A DNA stretch of 64,000 nucleotides from Rathayibacter caricis DSM 15933 (lineage in GTDB: Bacteria; Actinomycetota; Actinomycetes; Actinomycetales; Microbacteriaceae): contig NZ_PZPL01000001.1 of assembly GCF_003044275.1 (NCBI RefSeq), positions 2,170,001 through 2,234,000 on the forward strand, written 5' to 3'. A model generated the notes under the pieces. That model made no database searches and was not told the origin of the DNA. It saw only the letters and a list, made by a program, of their open reading frames with translations. Within the stretch, counting starts at the first letter, position 1. Every line of letters starts with the position of its first letter. Of the stretch, positions 56,110 to 64,000 are shown piece by piece. Both the position numbers and the translations under genes were made by a program.

Positions 56110-56523
56110 ATGCCGCGGCATAGTGATCAATATGTTATCGAGAGGGCTATTGCCAGCTTTTTCGTTTTTGATGGGATGTACCCAAAGATCGTTGATCGCG
56201 TACCGCGTGATTCCCATGTCCTCAGCATGATGTATGCCTGTGTGCAAATGTATCCCCGCTCTTTTCCGCTGGATGAGCGAGAGTTTGAGCTTGGCCGCTT
56301 CGTTACCGATAAGAATGTTGCGCTCTTCGGGCGGCTTGTCGCGGATGAGGAAGACGGCATAGGTGACTACGACAACCTGTCTGCGGATAACATGGCAGCT
56401 GCGGTGTTTATGCAATTGTGGATGTTCAAGCATTGCAGCGCCAGTGTCACCTTCTCGACATTCGGTGAGTTCACGCGATTCGCTCGAAACGCCACCGATC
56501 TTGCAGGGGCATCAGGCGGCTAG
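56110..56523 (+). CDS. hypothetical protein, AT-rich gene
   Basis: 137 aa from ATG 56110. YVIERAIASFFVFDGMYPKIVDRVPRDSHVLSMMYACVQMYPRSFPLDEREFELG, FVTDKNVALFGRLVADEEDGIGDYDNLSADNMAAAVFMQLWMFKHC: soluble, helical, acidic, no family recognised. TATCAT shortly before the ATG suggests a near-leaderless promoter. The codon use is far more A/T-rich than that of the core genes, a sign of recent acquisition. Confidence 0.5.
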   Translation: MPRHSDQYVIERAIASFFVFDGMYPKIVDRVPRDSHVLSMMYACVQMYPRSFPLDEREFELGRFVTDKNVALFGRLVADEEDGIGDYDNLSADNMAAAVFMQLWMFKHCSASVTFSTFGEFTRFARNATDLAGASGG

Positions 56524-57571
56524 AAGTTCCAAACGTGACGCTATCAAGACGATATTTCGCGCTAATGGCGATTTGCCCGGTGGAGAGCAGGGCGGAGCTA
56601 CGCACTGCGTATTGGAAAGGGCTACGCGGAGAGCGCGGTCTCCAGAGTCAACACGCCGGAGTAGTCGGCTCGCGCGCACTGCAGCCGCAGGCGATCAGGA
56701 CGTGCTCTGACTCTGAGTCGTGATACCTCAAGTGCCATCGCTGCGGCAGCTTTTCGTGTAGCTCGGCGGTGAGCACCCAGTCCCGTCCATCCTCGGTGAG
56801 GAACTTGGCCACGCCGGAATGCGCCTCTGGCCGACACGCGGCGACTCCTTCTCCGCCTGATACTTCATTGTCGCCTTGTTCGCGAGCGCCAGTGGACGTC
56901 GCGAGTCGCCGCTTCTGCGCTGAGCCGCTGCGGCAGTGAAGCCGAGGCCGCGTCCCACCCTGCTTCGCCAATTTGCCAGCGTCCGGCGAGCACCAGGTAC
57001 TTCCGTCGTTCGCGTCGCGACGCCTCCTGCGCCTTCGATACTTCGATCTGCTCGGAACTGACGATGCGGTTTCGGTTACCTACAGTTCCCCGTGAAGTTT
57101 CGGTCTCCGAGACACGGGATGGCCTACAGCGATCGGGCGTCCTCGCCGCGCAGGCCGCTGGCGAGCGCCGCGTCACCGAGATCCAGGTGAAGACAGCGAA
57201 CGACACCGTGCCGAACATGATTTTGCCTATCACGGCTAAGGCTAGGGAAGCCGCCTTACGGACCGCACATGGTTCTCCGATCGACAGAGTTCGAGTCTTG
57301 ATGCCAACGTGGGCTGGCTACGAGGACCGCTGGGACTTTCTCGAGGCACCTGCCGATCACGTACCTGTTCTCCTTCGTCCCGTCATGCGAGCACAGTCGC
57401 TACTCGACCGTGCTGGCCTTCCGCCCGGGCGTCCGTGGGAGGTAGACCTGCCGGACTGGTGAGCGAGGCCACGCGTCCCTGCTGAGCCGGTTGCGATGTT
57501 CGCTCGATTCGCTGGGCGAACTGCCTAGCGGCCATTTGTGTCCGGGCCCATGATTGGCGCACACTGGGGGA
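56524..57571. other. 1-kb decayed region
   Basis: On the minus strand 56648-56830 reads AKFLTEDGRDWVLTAEL and RWHLRYHDSESEHVLIACGC, which looks like a piece of a real small protein, but its N-terminal part lies in another frame. A weak plus-strand frame is listed separately at 57064-57462. Confidence 0.4.
57064..57462 (+). CDS. doubtful small protein
   Basis: 132-aa frame; the second half (RTAHGSPIDRVRVLMPTWAGYEDRWDFLEAP, LLDRAGLPPGRPWEVDLPDW) has protein-like composition, the first half does not. No ribosome binding site. An internal start near residue 43 (VKTANDTVP) is possible. No family recognised. Confidence 0.25.
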   Translation: MRFRLPTVPREVSVSETRDGLQRSGVLAAQAAGERRVTEIQVKTANDTVPNMILPITAKAREAALRTAHGSPIDRVRVLMPTWAGYEDRWDFLEAPADHVPVLLRPVMRAQSLLDRAGLPPGRPWEVDLPDW

Positions 57572-57796
57572 GTGGCAACGAAAGTGACCCTTGTGGACGA
57601 CCTTGACGGTCTGCTCGCACCAGACGGCTCGACCGTGCGATTTTCGATCGACGACGATGTCTACGAAATCGACTTGTCTCCAAAGAACCGCCAGAAGCTT
57701 CGAGCAGCGCTGCGTCCCTACGTCGACGCGTCGCGTCGAGCTCGCTACACGACGATCGGCCTTCCCCGCGTGGAACGGAAGCGGCCGAGAGTCTGA
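57572..57796 (+). CDS. truncated Lsr2: dimerisation domain only
   Basis: 74 aa from GTG 57572, with GGGGGA just upstream. ATKVTLVDDLDGLLAPDGSTVRFSIDDDVYEIDLSPKNRQKLRAALRPYVDASRRA aligns over the whole N-terminal dimerisation domain of Lsr2, then stops; the C-terminal DNA-binding domain with its RGR motif is missing and is not found in any frame downstream. It could form mixed dimers with full-length Lsr2 and weaken silencing, as H-NST does to H-NS. A perfect 18-bp palindrome follows the stop, and a full Lsr2 gene begins 223 bp later. Confidence 0.75.
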   Translation: MATKVTLVDDLDGLLAPDGSTVRFSIDDDVYEIDLSPKNRQKLRAALRPYVDASRRARYTTIGLPRVERKRPRV

Positions 57797-57802
57797 GCGC
57801 AC

Positions 57803-57820
57803 GTCCAGAAGCTTCTGGAC
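57803..57820. promoter_or_regulatory. perfect 18-bp palindrome after the truncated lsr2
   Basis: GTCCAGAAGCTTCTGGAC, seven bases past the stop. A loop-less palindrome without a T-run, more like a protein-binding site than a terminator, though a cruciform/terminator role is possible. Confidence 0.5.
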
Positions 57821-58019
57821 AGTGGTACTAGACGATCCGGAAGTCACAGCCGCGGCACGGCCCACCAGGGCTTGTAGACGTGGCGGGTGCAGCAAAGGCC
57901 GCGAGTCGAAGGGCCTATCCGAGCAACAAGATGCAGGGCATGACTCCGTCAACTTGAATTCGCGCGCATAGAGACCGTAGTGTTCAAGGCGCCGAAACAT
58001 TGTCCTGTTGGAGGAACTC

Positions 58020-58358
58020 ATGGCTCAGAAAGTCACATTCGTCGATGACCTCGACGGCACCCCGCTCGACGAAGACGGCGGAACCGTTCGCTTCTCGTTC
58101 GACGGAGTCAACTACGAGATCGACCTCTCCACGAAGAACGCGGAGAAGTTCGAGAAGGCCCTTGCTCCCTACATCGAGGGCGGCCGCAAGGTTCGAGGCG
58201 GCGCATCTTCCCCGGCAGGTTCCTCATCACCGGCGAAGAAGAGCGACCCTCAGCGTCTCAAGGCGATCCGCGAATGGGCGAATGCGAACGGGCACGAGGT
58301 CTCGAGCCGCGGGCGGATTCCCCAGGAAGTAGTGGACGCGTACGACGCCGCAAACTAA
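58020..58358 (+). CDS. lsr2: Lsr2 nucleoid-associated silencer
   Basis: 112 aa from ATG 58020 with GGAGGAACTC directly upstream. N-terminal dimerisation domain ([43 protein letters not shown]), Gly/Ser/Lys linker, and C-terminal DNA-binding domain ([35 protein letters not shown]) with the minor-groove RGR hook. Silences AT-rich foreign DNA in actinobacteria, functionally like H-NS. Here it sits inside an AT-rich element, so it may hide the element's cargo. Followed by a terminator; paired with the truncated paralogue. Confidence 0.95.
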   Translation: MAQKVTFVDDLDGTPLDEDGGTVRFSFDGVNYEIDLSTKNAEKFEKALAPYIEGGRKVRGGASSPAGSSSPAKKSDPQRLKAIREWANANGHEVSSRGRIPQEVVDAYDAAN

Positions 58359-58368
58359 AGAACGTTGA

Positions 58369-58404
58369 GAAGAGGGTGGAGCCTGTGCGGGCTTCATCCT
58401 CTTC
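58369..58404 (+). terminator. hairpin terminator of lsr2
   Basis: GAAGAGGGTGGAGCC (58369-58383) pairs with GGCTTCATCCTCTTC (58390-58404) with a few mismatched or wobble pairs, followed by TTGTCT. Confidence 0.7.
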
Positions 58405-59463
58405 TTGTCTCCACGGGCTGATCATCGAGCGCACCGCGCGCGCTCGAATCTGGGGGCGCAGCCCGGCAGTCCGCTTCCGGCGCCCCGAACTGGGCTGTTT
58501 CCAAGAATTCGGGAGCACCGAGGAGTGCGCAAGTCGGCTCGGGCGCACGCCCTTCGGCGATGATCCGCTACGAAAAGGCTTGCCTCGCGCAGCGCGTGCG
58601 CGTGGATCTGTAGCAGCTGCGCAGGATGCCTCAGGACGGAGGCTGACGAGCACACTCGCACGGGCTGACCGAGTGGTCGGTGTCGGTGTGGACTGAACGA
58701 TCGGTCGCGCGCATCAGCACGCGACGAACCTCACGCGCGCGAAGGGGCTGGTCCGATCTGCACGGATTCGAGCGTCGGGCCGTCCGATCGCGCGATCAGC
58801 CACTCACGCGGCGGACTGACGACGAAAGCCCACCACTCTCGTCGACGGCGCCGGACGGCTCCTGGTCATCGCCTGCACCGCCGGACAACAGGCCGGCGAC
58901 TCACCGATCGCCCCAGCCCTACTACCCTTAGACTCAATGGTGCCGTCGAGGATGCGCAGTATGCGCCACCCCGCAGTCCTTTGCCATCCAGCGGCCAACT
59001 ACTCAAGCGGATCAGGGGTATCGACACCGCGAAGTCGAGTGCAGCGGCTGCGGGGCGTGGGGTCTCAGGCTCCTGGCTGTTTGGGAGCGAAACTAGAGCC
59101 ACTGTCCCGGCTACTTGCCTTTCTCGTCGTGTAGCGAATCCCGACCATGACTGCCGTATCAGCGTGGGCTCCAAGCACCCATCGTAAGTGAACGACCGCG
59201 TAGCGATCAATGCGCCCTGCCTCGCTTCTACGTAGGAACTGTTTCATCTTCCTGACCCCGCTTGACGCACTCCGAGAGAAATGGGTAAATCTCTCACCGA
59301 CGGCGCGGCGAACTAACATGCAACTACGGTCTAAATGGAAAACAACGAGAGGCACGAGCGCAGGACCGGAGAGGGAAACTCTCACAGCGAGATAGGGATT
59401 CACTGATCGAGAATGACACCGCGCACACTAAACTCCCTTCTGTGCCGCAGATCCCGCGAGAAC
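58405..59463. other. 1.06-kb region without a convincing gene
   Basis: Many short frames on both strands, none with start signals plus family resemblance. Probably degenerate element sequence. Confidence 0.5.
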
Positions 59464-60129
59464 CTAGAAGTCTTGCGGATTGAAGGCCGAGTGAGTCGCT
59501 CTAAGGTTCACACAATCTTGCGCTACCGTCGCCGCCACTATGACGAAATAGCGATCCGCAACCCCACTCGTCGTTGCGTCGTAGTAATACTGGTCATAGC
59601 ACGGTGTAAATTCCCCAGGCGTATTTCCGCCGCCAACAACTTGACGCACGAAACACGACAACGCTACTTGCGGCAGCTTCTGCGCCTGCCCTTCGGAAAG
59701 GATGAGCATTGCCGACGCGGCGCGGAGGTCTTTTGATACGAGGACTTTCGCAGCGACTACGCCATAATCCAGTGCGCACGTCGCCGTCGAGTTGACTGCA
59801 CTAAAAGCTGGTCCCATTGCGGGAAGAAAGGCAACCAACTTACCGATATAGGCAAGCGCTTCAGAATCTTCTAGCTCGTAGCTCTGCGGGAAACTAGGAA
59901 GCTGCGCTTGGATACGCGCTGAAGCGTCGGCATCACCACTGAGTGGACCACCACCGGACACGTCGGCGGTCGGATCCGGAACTAAGACAACCACAGGGCC
60001 GGGCGTGGAGGGCGCCGTGAACGGTGGCAGTGGCGCGGGGACAGGATCGGGATCGCCCTCACATCCAACGAGACCTACGAGCAGGAGCGTGACCGCTCCG
60101 AAAATTGGTAACGCCCTGTTCCAGCGCAT
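59464..60129 (-). CDS. predicted lipoprotein, unknown
   Basis: 221 aa from ATG 60129 (AAGGGG upstream; ATG 60162 would add 11 residues). Signal peptide MRWNRALPIFGAVTLLLVGLVGC with lipobox VGLVGC, then a Pro-rich linker (DPDPVPAPLPPFTAPSTPG) and a soluble domain with several Cys (TCALDYG, SCFVRQVVGG, CYDQYYYDATT, DCVNLRA). No family recognised. Upstream in the same direction lies the acyltransferase gene? No: that gene precedes it on the minus strand, with 164 bp between them. Confidence 0.7.
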   Translation of the reverse strand: MRWNRALPIFGAVTLLLVGLVGCEGDPDPVPAPLPPFTAPSTPGPVVVLVPDPTADVSGGGPLSGDADASARIQAQLPSFPQSYELEDSEALAYIGKLVAFLPAMGPAFSAVNSTATCALDYGVVAAKVLVSKDLRAASAMLILSEGQAQKLPQVALSCFVRQVVGGGNTPGEFTPCYDQYYYDATTSGVADRYFVIVAATVAQDCVNLRATHSAFNPQDF

Positions 60130-60293
60130 CTTCGGCCCCTTCGCCCGCGGATGGTCAATCATGGCGGCGCGCTGGCTCCGCGCACAAGAGCACGGCCGGT
60201 CTTCGCCGGTCTAGGTCCGGTTTCGCGCTGATGGGCCTGGCGACGGCGTCAACACCTCGCACGCGTAGCCTGCAACGTGACAATGAGGATGAT

Positions 60294-61373
60294 CTACTGG
60301 GCTGGCAAAGTATCTCTTGTTAAATTTCGCACTGGCCTCGCTTTGAATCTCAGTGCCGGTCGCTCAATTAGCCACCACGACGCCACCGCAAGCAGGGCAG
60401 TCACGCCGGTAACGATGGCAAAGTTGAGCGCGGTGGCCTGCACACCTATGAGAGTAAGGATAACTTGCTGCACCGGGTAGCCCCAGAGATAAAGGCCGTA
60501 CGAGAGATCTCCGAACCGCGCAGCGTCGCGGACGAGCGGCAGATCAGACCTCCCAACCGTAAGGACGAGGAGCGGCAGCCCAAGGACGAGAAGAATCGGA
60601 CTAGCGCCTGCAAGCATCGAAAGCGAGACAAGCGCAACGCCCGCGGCGAGAGCTACCGAAGGCCGAACTTCGATGACGGAAGGTGCGCGCGCTACGAGCG
60701 ACGCTGCTGCAAACAACGCGCAGAGCGTCGCAGTCTCGGACGAGCCAGGTACAGCAGCAGCAAGTGCAAGCAAACCGCACCCTGCGGCAATAGTTGCTGG
60801 CAGATACCAGCGCCTCGGCATCAACGAAACTATTAGGACACCGATATAACACAAGAACTCGACGCCAATAGTCCACAATGAACCATTAGCAGCGCTACGC
60901 GCATGCACATCGTCCTGAAATACGCCAGGAAGGTCGTAACGCCCGACCAAAACGAGATTCTGAAGGTACGTCCACGTTGCCGTGCTTGAGAAATAGCTAC
61001 TTGCGGAGAGCGAGGTAAGCAGAGGCCCAATTACAAATGCAGATACAAGGACTACCACAGCCAAACCCGGTATGATGCGGAGCAGGCGGTTCCGAAGGTA
61101 CGTCCACCAGCTTCTAGATCTCTGGGCGCTTTGGGTGATCAAGTATCCGCTAATACAGAAAAAAATCATCACACCGAGAGTATGAAGCGGGATTTCTCCA
61201 AGCCTAGGTGCCGTTCGACCCCGGAGCACAAAGGAGTGCCCATAGATTACCAGTAATGCTCCAGTGACGCGAAGCGCATCAAAACTATTCATTCGGTTAC
61301 CAACAACAGCCACATCCACCTCATCGTCGTCCTCCGAAACCGAGGCATCCTCATTATTTCGAGCTTGTTTCAT
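60294..61373 (-). CDS. acyltransferase 3 family membrane protein
   Basis: 359 aa from ATG 61373 (GGTGGG upstream; ATG 61388 is an alternative). The acyltransferase core begins at NRMNSFDALRVTGALLVIYGHSFVL, with the catalytic-type His in GHSF, then FFCISGYLIT, RNRLLRIIPGL, NGSLWTIGVEFLCYIGVLIV, FGDLSYGLYLWGYPVQQVI and SWWLIERPAL. About ten membrane helices. O-acylates exported sugars, wall polymers or lipids. The 28 residues before the core are acidic and Asn-rich. Divergent from the secreted-protein operon, 105 bp away. Confidence 0.92.
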   Translation of the reverse strand: MKQARNNEDASVSEDDDEVDVAVVGNRMNSFDALRVTGALLVIYGHSFVLRGRTAPRLGEIPLHTLGVMIFFCISGYLITQSAQRSRSWWTYLRNRLLRIIPGLAVVVLVSAFVIGPLLTSLSASSYFSSTATWTYLQNLVLVGRYDLPGVFQDDVHARSAANGSLWTIGVEFLCYIGVLIVSLMPRRWYLPATIAAGCGLLALAAAVPGSSETATLCALFAAASLVARAPSVIEVRPSVALAAGVALVSLSMLAGASPILLVLGLPLLVLTVGRSDLPLVRDAARFGDLSYGLYLWGYPVQQVILTLIGVQATALNFAIVTGVTALLAVASWWLIERPALRFKARPVRNLTRDTLPAQ

Positions 61374-61478
61374 GATTTGACCCACCATCAAACCGCACGC
61401 TATGTTCCACCTGGGGGGACAAGGCCGACCATCTGGCGGTCGAACCTGGCGTTTGCACCCCTCAGACAAGGGGAAGAA

Positions 61479-61901
61479 ATGTCGAAGAGATTTTTCGCGG
61501 TTGCACTGCTGGCCGCGGCGCTGATCACCGGCGGAGGGGCCACTACCGCCTACGCATTGACAGCGAACACTAGCATAAGCGACGCGCCGACAGGTTGGGA
61601 CACCCAGTATCGACCCAGCTCGGGCGCAGCTCAGTCTATTCGTCTGTCGGTTTGCGCCCAGGGCGGCGCGGGAGCACCATCGCCGACGAGCGTACAGATG
61701 CAATTGCAGCGTAACAACGGCGGATCGGCGCTTTCTGAGGGCAACAAGACGGCGGCTTGCGGGACCACGATGAACTGGGGCACTCGGTCGACCGGAATCT
61801 CCTACCGGTACCAGATCAATGGCTGGACCGCTGGGGGCGTTTATTGCGGAGACGGATGCCTAAGACTCTTCTCGGCGGGCAGCGTCACGATCACCTACTA
61901 A
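61479..61901 (+). CDS. secreted four-cysteine protein, bacteriocin-like
   Basis: 140 aa from ATG 61479 (GGGGAAG upstream). Clear signal peptide (MSKRFFAVALLAAALITGGG, cleavage likely after AYA), mature protein about 113 aa with four Cys (SVCAQGG, AACGTT, YCGDGC), several Trp/Tyr (GWDTQYRP, MNWGTR, YRYQINGW) and a beta-rich pattern ending LFSAGSVTITY. Not recognisable as lactococcin 972, but the order secreted peptide, polytopic membrane protein, ABC ATPase matches that bacteriocin/immunity layout. Function unproved. Confidence 0.75.
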   Translation: MSKRFFAVALLAAALITGGGATTAYALTANTSISDAPTGWDTQYRPSSGAAQSIRLSVCAQGGAGAPSPTSVQMQLQRNNGGSALSEGNKTAACGTTMNWGTRSTGISYRYQINGWTAGGVYCGDGCLRLFSAGSVTITY

Positions 61902-61923
61902 GACCTAGATACAAAGCTGCACA

Positions 61924-61958
61924 GCCTTGGCCCGGGGCGCCTCGCCCCGGGCCAAGGC
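61924..61958 (+). terminator. strong hairpin between the secreted-protein gene and the ABC genes
   Basis: 15-bp perfect stem: 61924-61938 pairs with 61944-61958, loop GCCTC, no U-run. It may act as a partial terminator or mRNA-stabilising element that keeps the first gene more abundant than the transporter. Confidence 0.7.
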
Positions 61959-61974
61959 GTGTCAGCAAGGAGCG

Positions 61975-63282
61975 ATGTTGAAGAATCTCCGTCCACTTGT
62001 GCCGATCCGAGCGAATCCAGCAGTTTGGGTCGCGCCGTTCGTCGTGTTGGGAATCGTCTACATGTGGACGACAGTGTTGGCGCCGTATCCGCCAGACCGT
62101 TATCTCACTTCGTACCTCGCCCGCGCAGCCAACGGACTCCAATACGGGCTACCGCTCGTCGCGGGAGCAAGCGCGTGGTGCGCCAGAAGAGCAGTGCCCG
62201 CGCACGACGGAGGCGCTTTGCCTCGAGTTCGAGTGTCAGTTCGAGTAATAGCGTTGTACACGTGGCCGCTCTTGGTCGCCGCCTGGATCGGTTACGGCAT
62301 TACAGTAGTCCTGCAAATCTCGGCTGCGTCTCCGTTGACTGCATCCGCATCATGGATGATCTTATTGACTGTAACAGCCATGACGATCACCTCCATTTCC
62401 TTCGGTTGGCTTCTGGGGTCCCTGCTCCCCACACCAATTGCCGTCCCGATCGCGATTTTTGCTGCTTTCCAGTGGGCCGTTTCTCCGCTCCTAGACGCAA
62501 GCAACGTATCTTGGCGAAACATCGCCGGCTACGCGATATTCGCATGCTGCGACACCGCTGCCTACCAGCCGGATGGACGCGCTCTGCTCGCCCCTGTCGT
62601 CGTTGCAGTTGGTGTACTTATTGCGGCCCTGCTAACTTTCAGGTCATCGAAGTTCAGATGGCTAATTCCCGCCTGCGGGTCGATCGCGCTGACGATTGTC
62701 GTTGCAAACTTGATCGCGGTCAACACAACGGCAACTGCAGGCTCTCTCCGCAACGTGGCGGACCAAGCTTGTCAGACCTCGAATGAAGTGACGTACTGCG
62801 TCTATCCGGAGACTCTTTCCTCTGGCGAGCAACGGGACTATCTCGGATACATCACCCCCGGCGTGACGTCGCTGCAAGATAGAGGAATGGTTCTGCCAAA
62901 AACCATACGCGCTCCCCACGATGGGAGCAGCCCTGCTGAGATCCAACTCGACATCGGTGCAGGGAGGTCACAGCCTGACGTGCTTATCGCGACCGCTGGC
63001 GCGATTTACGCAAGTTTGACGTGCTCGCCGGCCGAATCGGAATCAGATATCGGGCCAGATGTTATTGTGCCCTATGCCATTGCCCTCTTGATGGGCGGCG
63101 AACCTTTGTCCGTGCTGCCTCCGATTGCAATATACGATTCCGAAGTACCTGGCGCGGTTGGACGAGAGCTCACGCCGACGGAGGTACAGGAAAAACTTGG
63201 GATCGCAGACGATAACGCGGCTGAGTCTGTTGTGGACGCGTGGCAGTCCAGCCAGACCAGCTGCAGAGAGAACGTGAATTGA
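61975..63282 (+). CDS. polytopic membrane protein of the secreted-protein operon
   Basis: 435 aa from ATG 61975 (AAGGAG upstream). Six or more hydrophobic helices in the first 260 residues ([91 protein letters not shown]), then an extracellular C-terminal domain of about 170 residues with three Cys (ACQTSNEVTYCVYPET, SLTCSPAE, TSCRENVN). Probable permease or immunity partner of the ATPase, whose start overlaps its stop (TGATG). Confidence 0.7.
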   Translation: MLKNLRPLVPIRANPAVWVAPFVVLGIVYMWTTVLAPYPPDRYLTSYLARAANGLQYGLPLVAGASAWCARRAVPAHDGGALPRVRVSVRVIALYTWPLLVAAWIGYGITVVLQISAASPLTASASWMILLTVTAMTITSISFGWLLGSLLPTPIAVPIAIFAAFQWAVSPLLDASNVSWRNIAGYAIFACCDTAAYQPDGRALLAPVVVAVGVLIAALLTFRSSKFRWLIPACGSIALTIVVANLIAVNTTATAGSLRNVADQACQTSNEVTYCVYPETLSSGEQRDYLGYITPGVTSLQDRGMVLPKTIRAPHDGSSPAEIQLDIGAGRSQPDVLIATAGAIYASLTCSPAESESDIGPDVIVPYAIALLMGGEPLSVLPPIAIYDSEVPGAVGRELTPTEVQEKLGIADDNAAESVVDAWQSSQTSCRENVN

Positions 63283-64000
63283 TGACAATTGAGATCCGCG
63301 ACCTTGAATTCCGTTACAGCCGGCGGACCAGCATATTCTCGAATTTCAGCCTCGCCGTCGATCTTTTCCCTGCGGTTCTCCTTGGACAAAATGGTGCAGG
63401 GAAGTCAACGCTGTTGTCTCTGGTCGCGGGCACTTCCCGTCCGCAATCTGGCTACATTTCAGTCGGAGGTCGTCGCTCTCAGGGCCGAGGCGCTCTCCGT
63501 CAACTCAGGCGGAAGACCGGTTGGCTTCCGCAGGACGTCGAAGCCCTACTGGGGTTCACGACGGAAGAGCAAGTGACCTATGCCGGATGGCTGAAGGGGA
63601 TGTCAAGAGGGGACGCAGCGAGTAGTGCGCGTCGAGCTCTTGAGAAGGTGGGCCTGGCTGACATGCGAGAGAAGCAGAGTCGTTCTCTCTCTGGCGGGCA
63701 GCGGCGGCGGCTTGGGATTGCTCAAGCGATCGTTCACGATCCAAAGCTCGTTCTGCTCGACGAGCCGTACGCCGGTCTAGATCCTGAGCAGCGGGCCTCC
63801 GTCCGCGGAACGCTCCTCGAACTGGCCAATACGACGGACCTGATGGTATCTACGCACCAGACCGAAGACCTCGAGGAGGTCTACAAGCAGGTCATCGTGC
63901 TTCGTGAGGCGAAGGTCCTGTTTTCTTCTTCGATCGCGACATTCTATGAATCGGCGCCGAAGGACTCACATGCCGCCGTCAAGGCCGAACTTGCGTACAC
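63282..64000 (+). CDS. ABC transporter ATP-binding protein, cut by window end
   Basis: Open from ATG 63282 to the window end (239 codons seen). MTIEIRDLEFRYSRRTSIF, Walker A LGQNGAGKST, Q-loop GWLPQDVEAL, signature LSGGQRRRLGIAQAI, Walker B LVLLDEPYAGLDP, H-loop MVSTHQTEDLEEV. Powers export or immunity together with the preceding membrane protein; the one-base overlap with that gene implies fixed stoichiometry. The C-terminus is outside the window. Confidence 0.9.
   Translation, partial: MTIEIRDLEFRYSRRTSIFSNFSLAVDLFPAVLLGQNGAGKSTLLSLVAGTSRPQSGYISVGGRRSQGRGALRQLRRKTGWLPQDVEALLGFTTEEQVTYAGWLKGMSRGDAASSARRALEKVGLADMREKQSRSLSGGQRRRLGIAQAIVHDPKLVLLDEPYAGLDPEQRASVRGTLLELANTTDLMVSTHQTEDLEEVYKQVIVLREAKVLFSSSIATFYESAPKDSHAAVKAELAY

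Larger units (their letters stand above)
33787..64000. mobile_element. integrated mobile element / genomic island, right end not found
   Basis: Begins at the 3' end of tRNA-Arg. Contains a large serine recombinase, replication-relaxation protein, VirD4/TraG-like ATPase, ArdA-like proteins, MT-A70 methyltransferase, SSB-like protein, Lsr2 pair and variable cargo. The base composition becomes visibly more AT-rich and uneven after 41 kb, and gene density drops. No duplicate of the tRNA 3' end was found up to 64000, so the right border may lie outside the window or several insertions may be nested. Confidence 0.75.

Noticed and set aside
56500..56520. Right attachment site: GCAGGGGCATCA compared with the tRNA end CCAGGGGCACCA
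   Set aside because: Only 10 of 12 bases match over a short stretch inside a coding region; chance is a sufficient explanation.
56648..56971. Small minus-strand gene (KFLTEDGRDWVLTAEL...HLRYHDSESEHVLIACGC)
   Set aside because: The C-terminal part looks genuine, but the N-terminal part is in another frame and no start signal is present; treated as a remnant.
58405..59463. Several 60-110-aa frames on both strands
   Set aside because: Overlapping, no ribosome binding sites, composition not protein-like.

Overview
The first 33.7 kb look like core chromosome of a high-GC Gram-positive actinobacterium of the family Microbacteriaceae (Rathayibacter/Clavibacter-like; genus not decided). The grounds are the strong G/C third-position bias, the actinobacterial marker families (SenX3-RegX3, DUF3263, DUF3027, DUF2530, DUF4032, IspDF fusion, WXG100, HrcA/CIRCE-controlled groEL without an adjacent groES) and a recurrent leaderless promoter layout in which a TANNNT -10 box sits 6-7 bases before an ATG/GTG start (gpmA, senX3, cysS, the GNAT gene).

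Layout of the core part: a CNNM/CBS protein (cut by the window edge) and a methyltransferase, divergent from gpmA; phoU divergent from senX3-regX3 (phosphate sensing); a lipoprotein; ispDF-cysS-rlmB (isoprenoid precursors, tRNA charging, rRNA methylation); a DUF4032 protein and an MsiK/UgpC-type sugar-import ATPase; a membrane-anchored DsbA-like protein; tRNA-Thr; a nitroreductase/msrB pair; GNAT-DUF3263-LytR_C; a cold-shock gene; groEL with two CIRCE operators; WXG100; a two-component system; a second cold-shock gene coupled to DUF3027; an AlaX-like editing protein; DUF2530; serC; a DtxR/IdeR regulator; an NlpC/P60 peptidase; an HNH protein; phosphoketolase; and a GntR-ABC-permease operon. 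Intergenic spaces hold REP-like structured repeats, and one promoter-to-terminator unit without a convincing ORF is a candidate small RNA.

At 33.7 kb a tRNA-Arg(CCU) marks the left junction of an integrated element that fills the rest of the window; no right end was found. Its left arm reads replication-relaxation protein, three small acidic ArdA-like proteins and a large serine recombinase whose reading frame runs through the tRNA on the antisense strand. Then come a VirD4/TraG-like ATPase with small partners, an MT-A70 adenine methyltransferase and a VWA/membrane/lipoprotein operon with overlapping stops and starts. No relaxase or full type IV secretion set was recognised.

The cargo is visibly more AT-rich and mosaic. 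It includes a likely anti-phage operon (atypical P-loop plus dCMP/dCTP-deaminase protein, a 54-aa protein and a DUF4062 protein), a two-TM membrane protein, an XRE regulator, an SSB-like protein, a MalT/LuxR-type regulator, and an Lsr2 paired with a natural truncation of Lsr2 that lacks the DNA-binding domain. It ends with a lipoprotein, an acyltransferase and a bacteriocin-like operon: a secreted four-cysteine protein, a hairpin, a membrane protein and an ABC ATPase cut by the window end. The deaminase/DUF4062 operon, the Lsr2 pair, the secreted-protein/ABC operon and the three mini-ArdA genes are the best candidates for undescribed biology.
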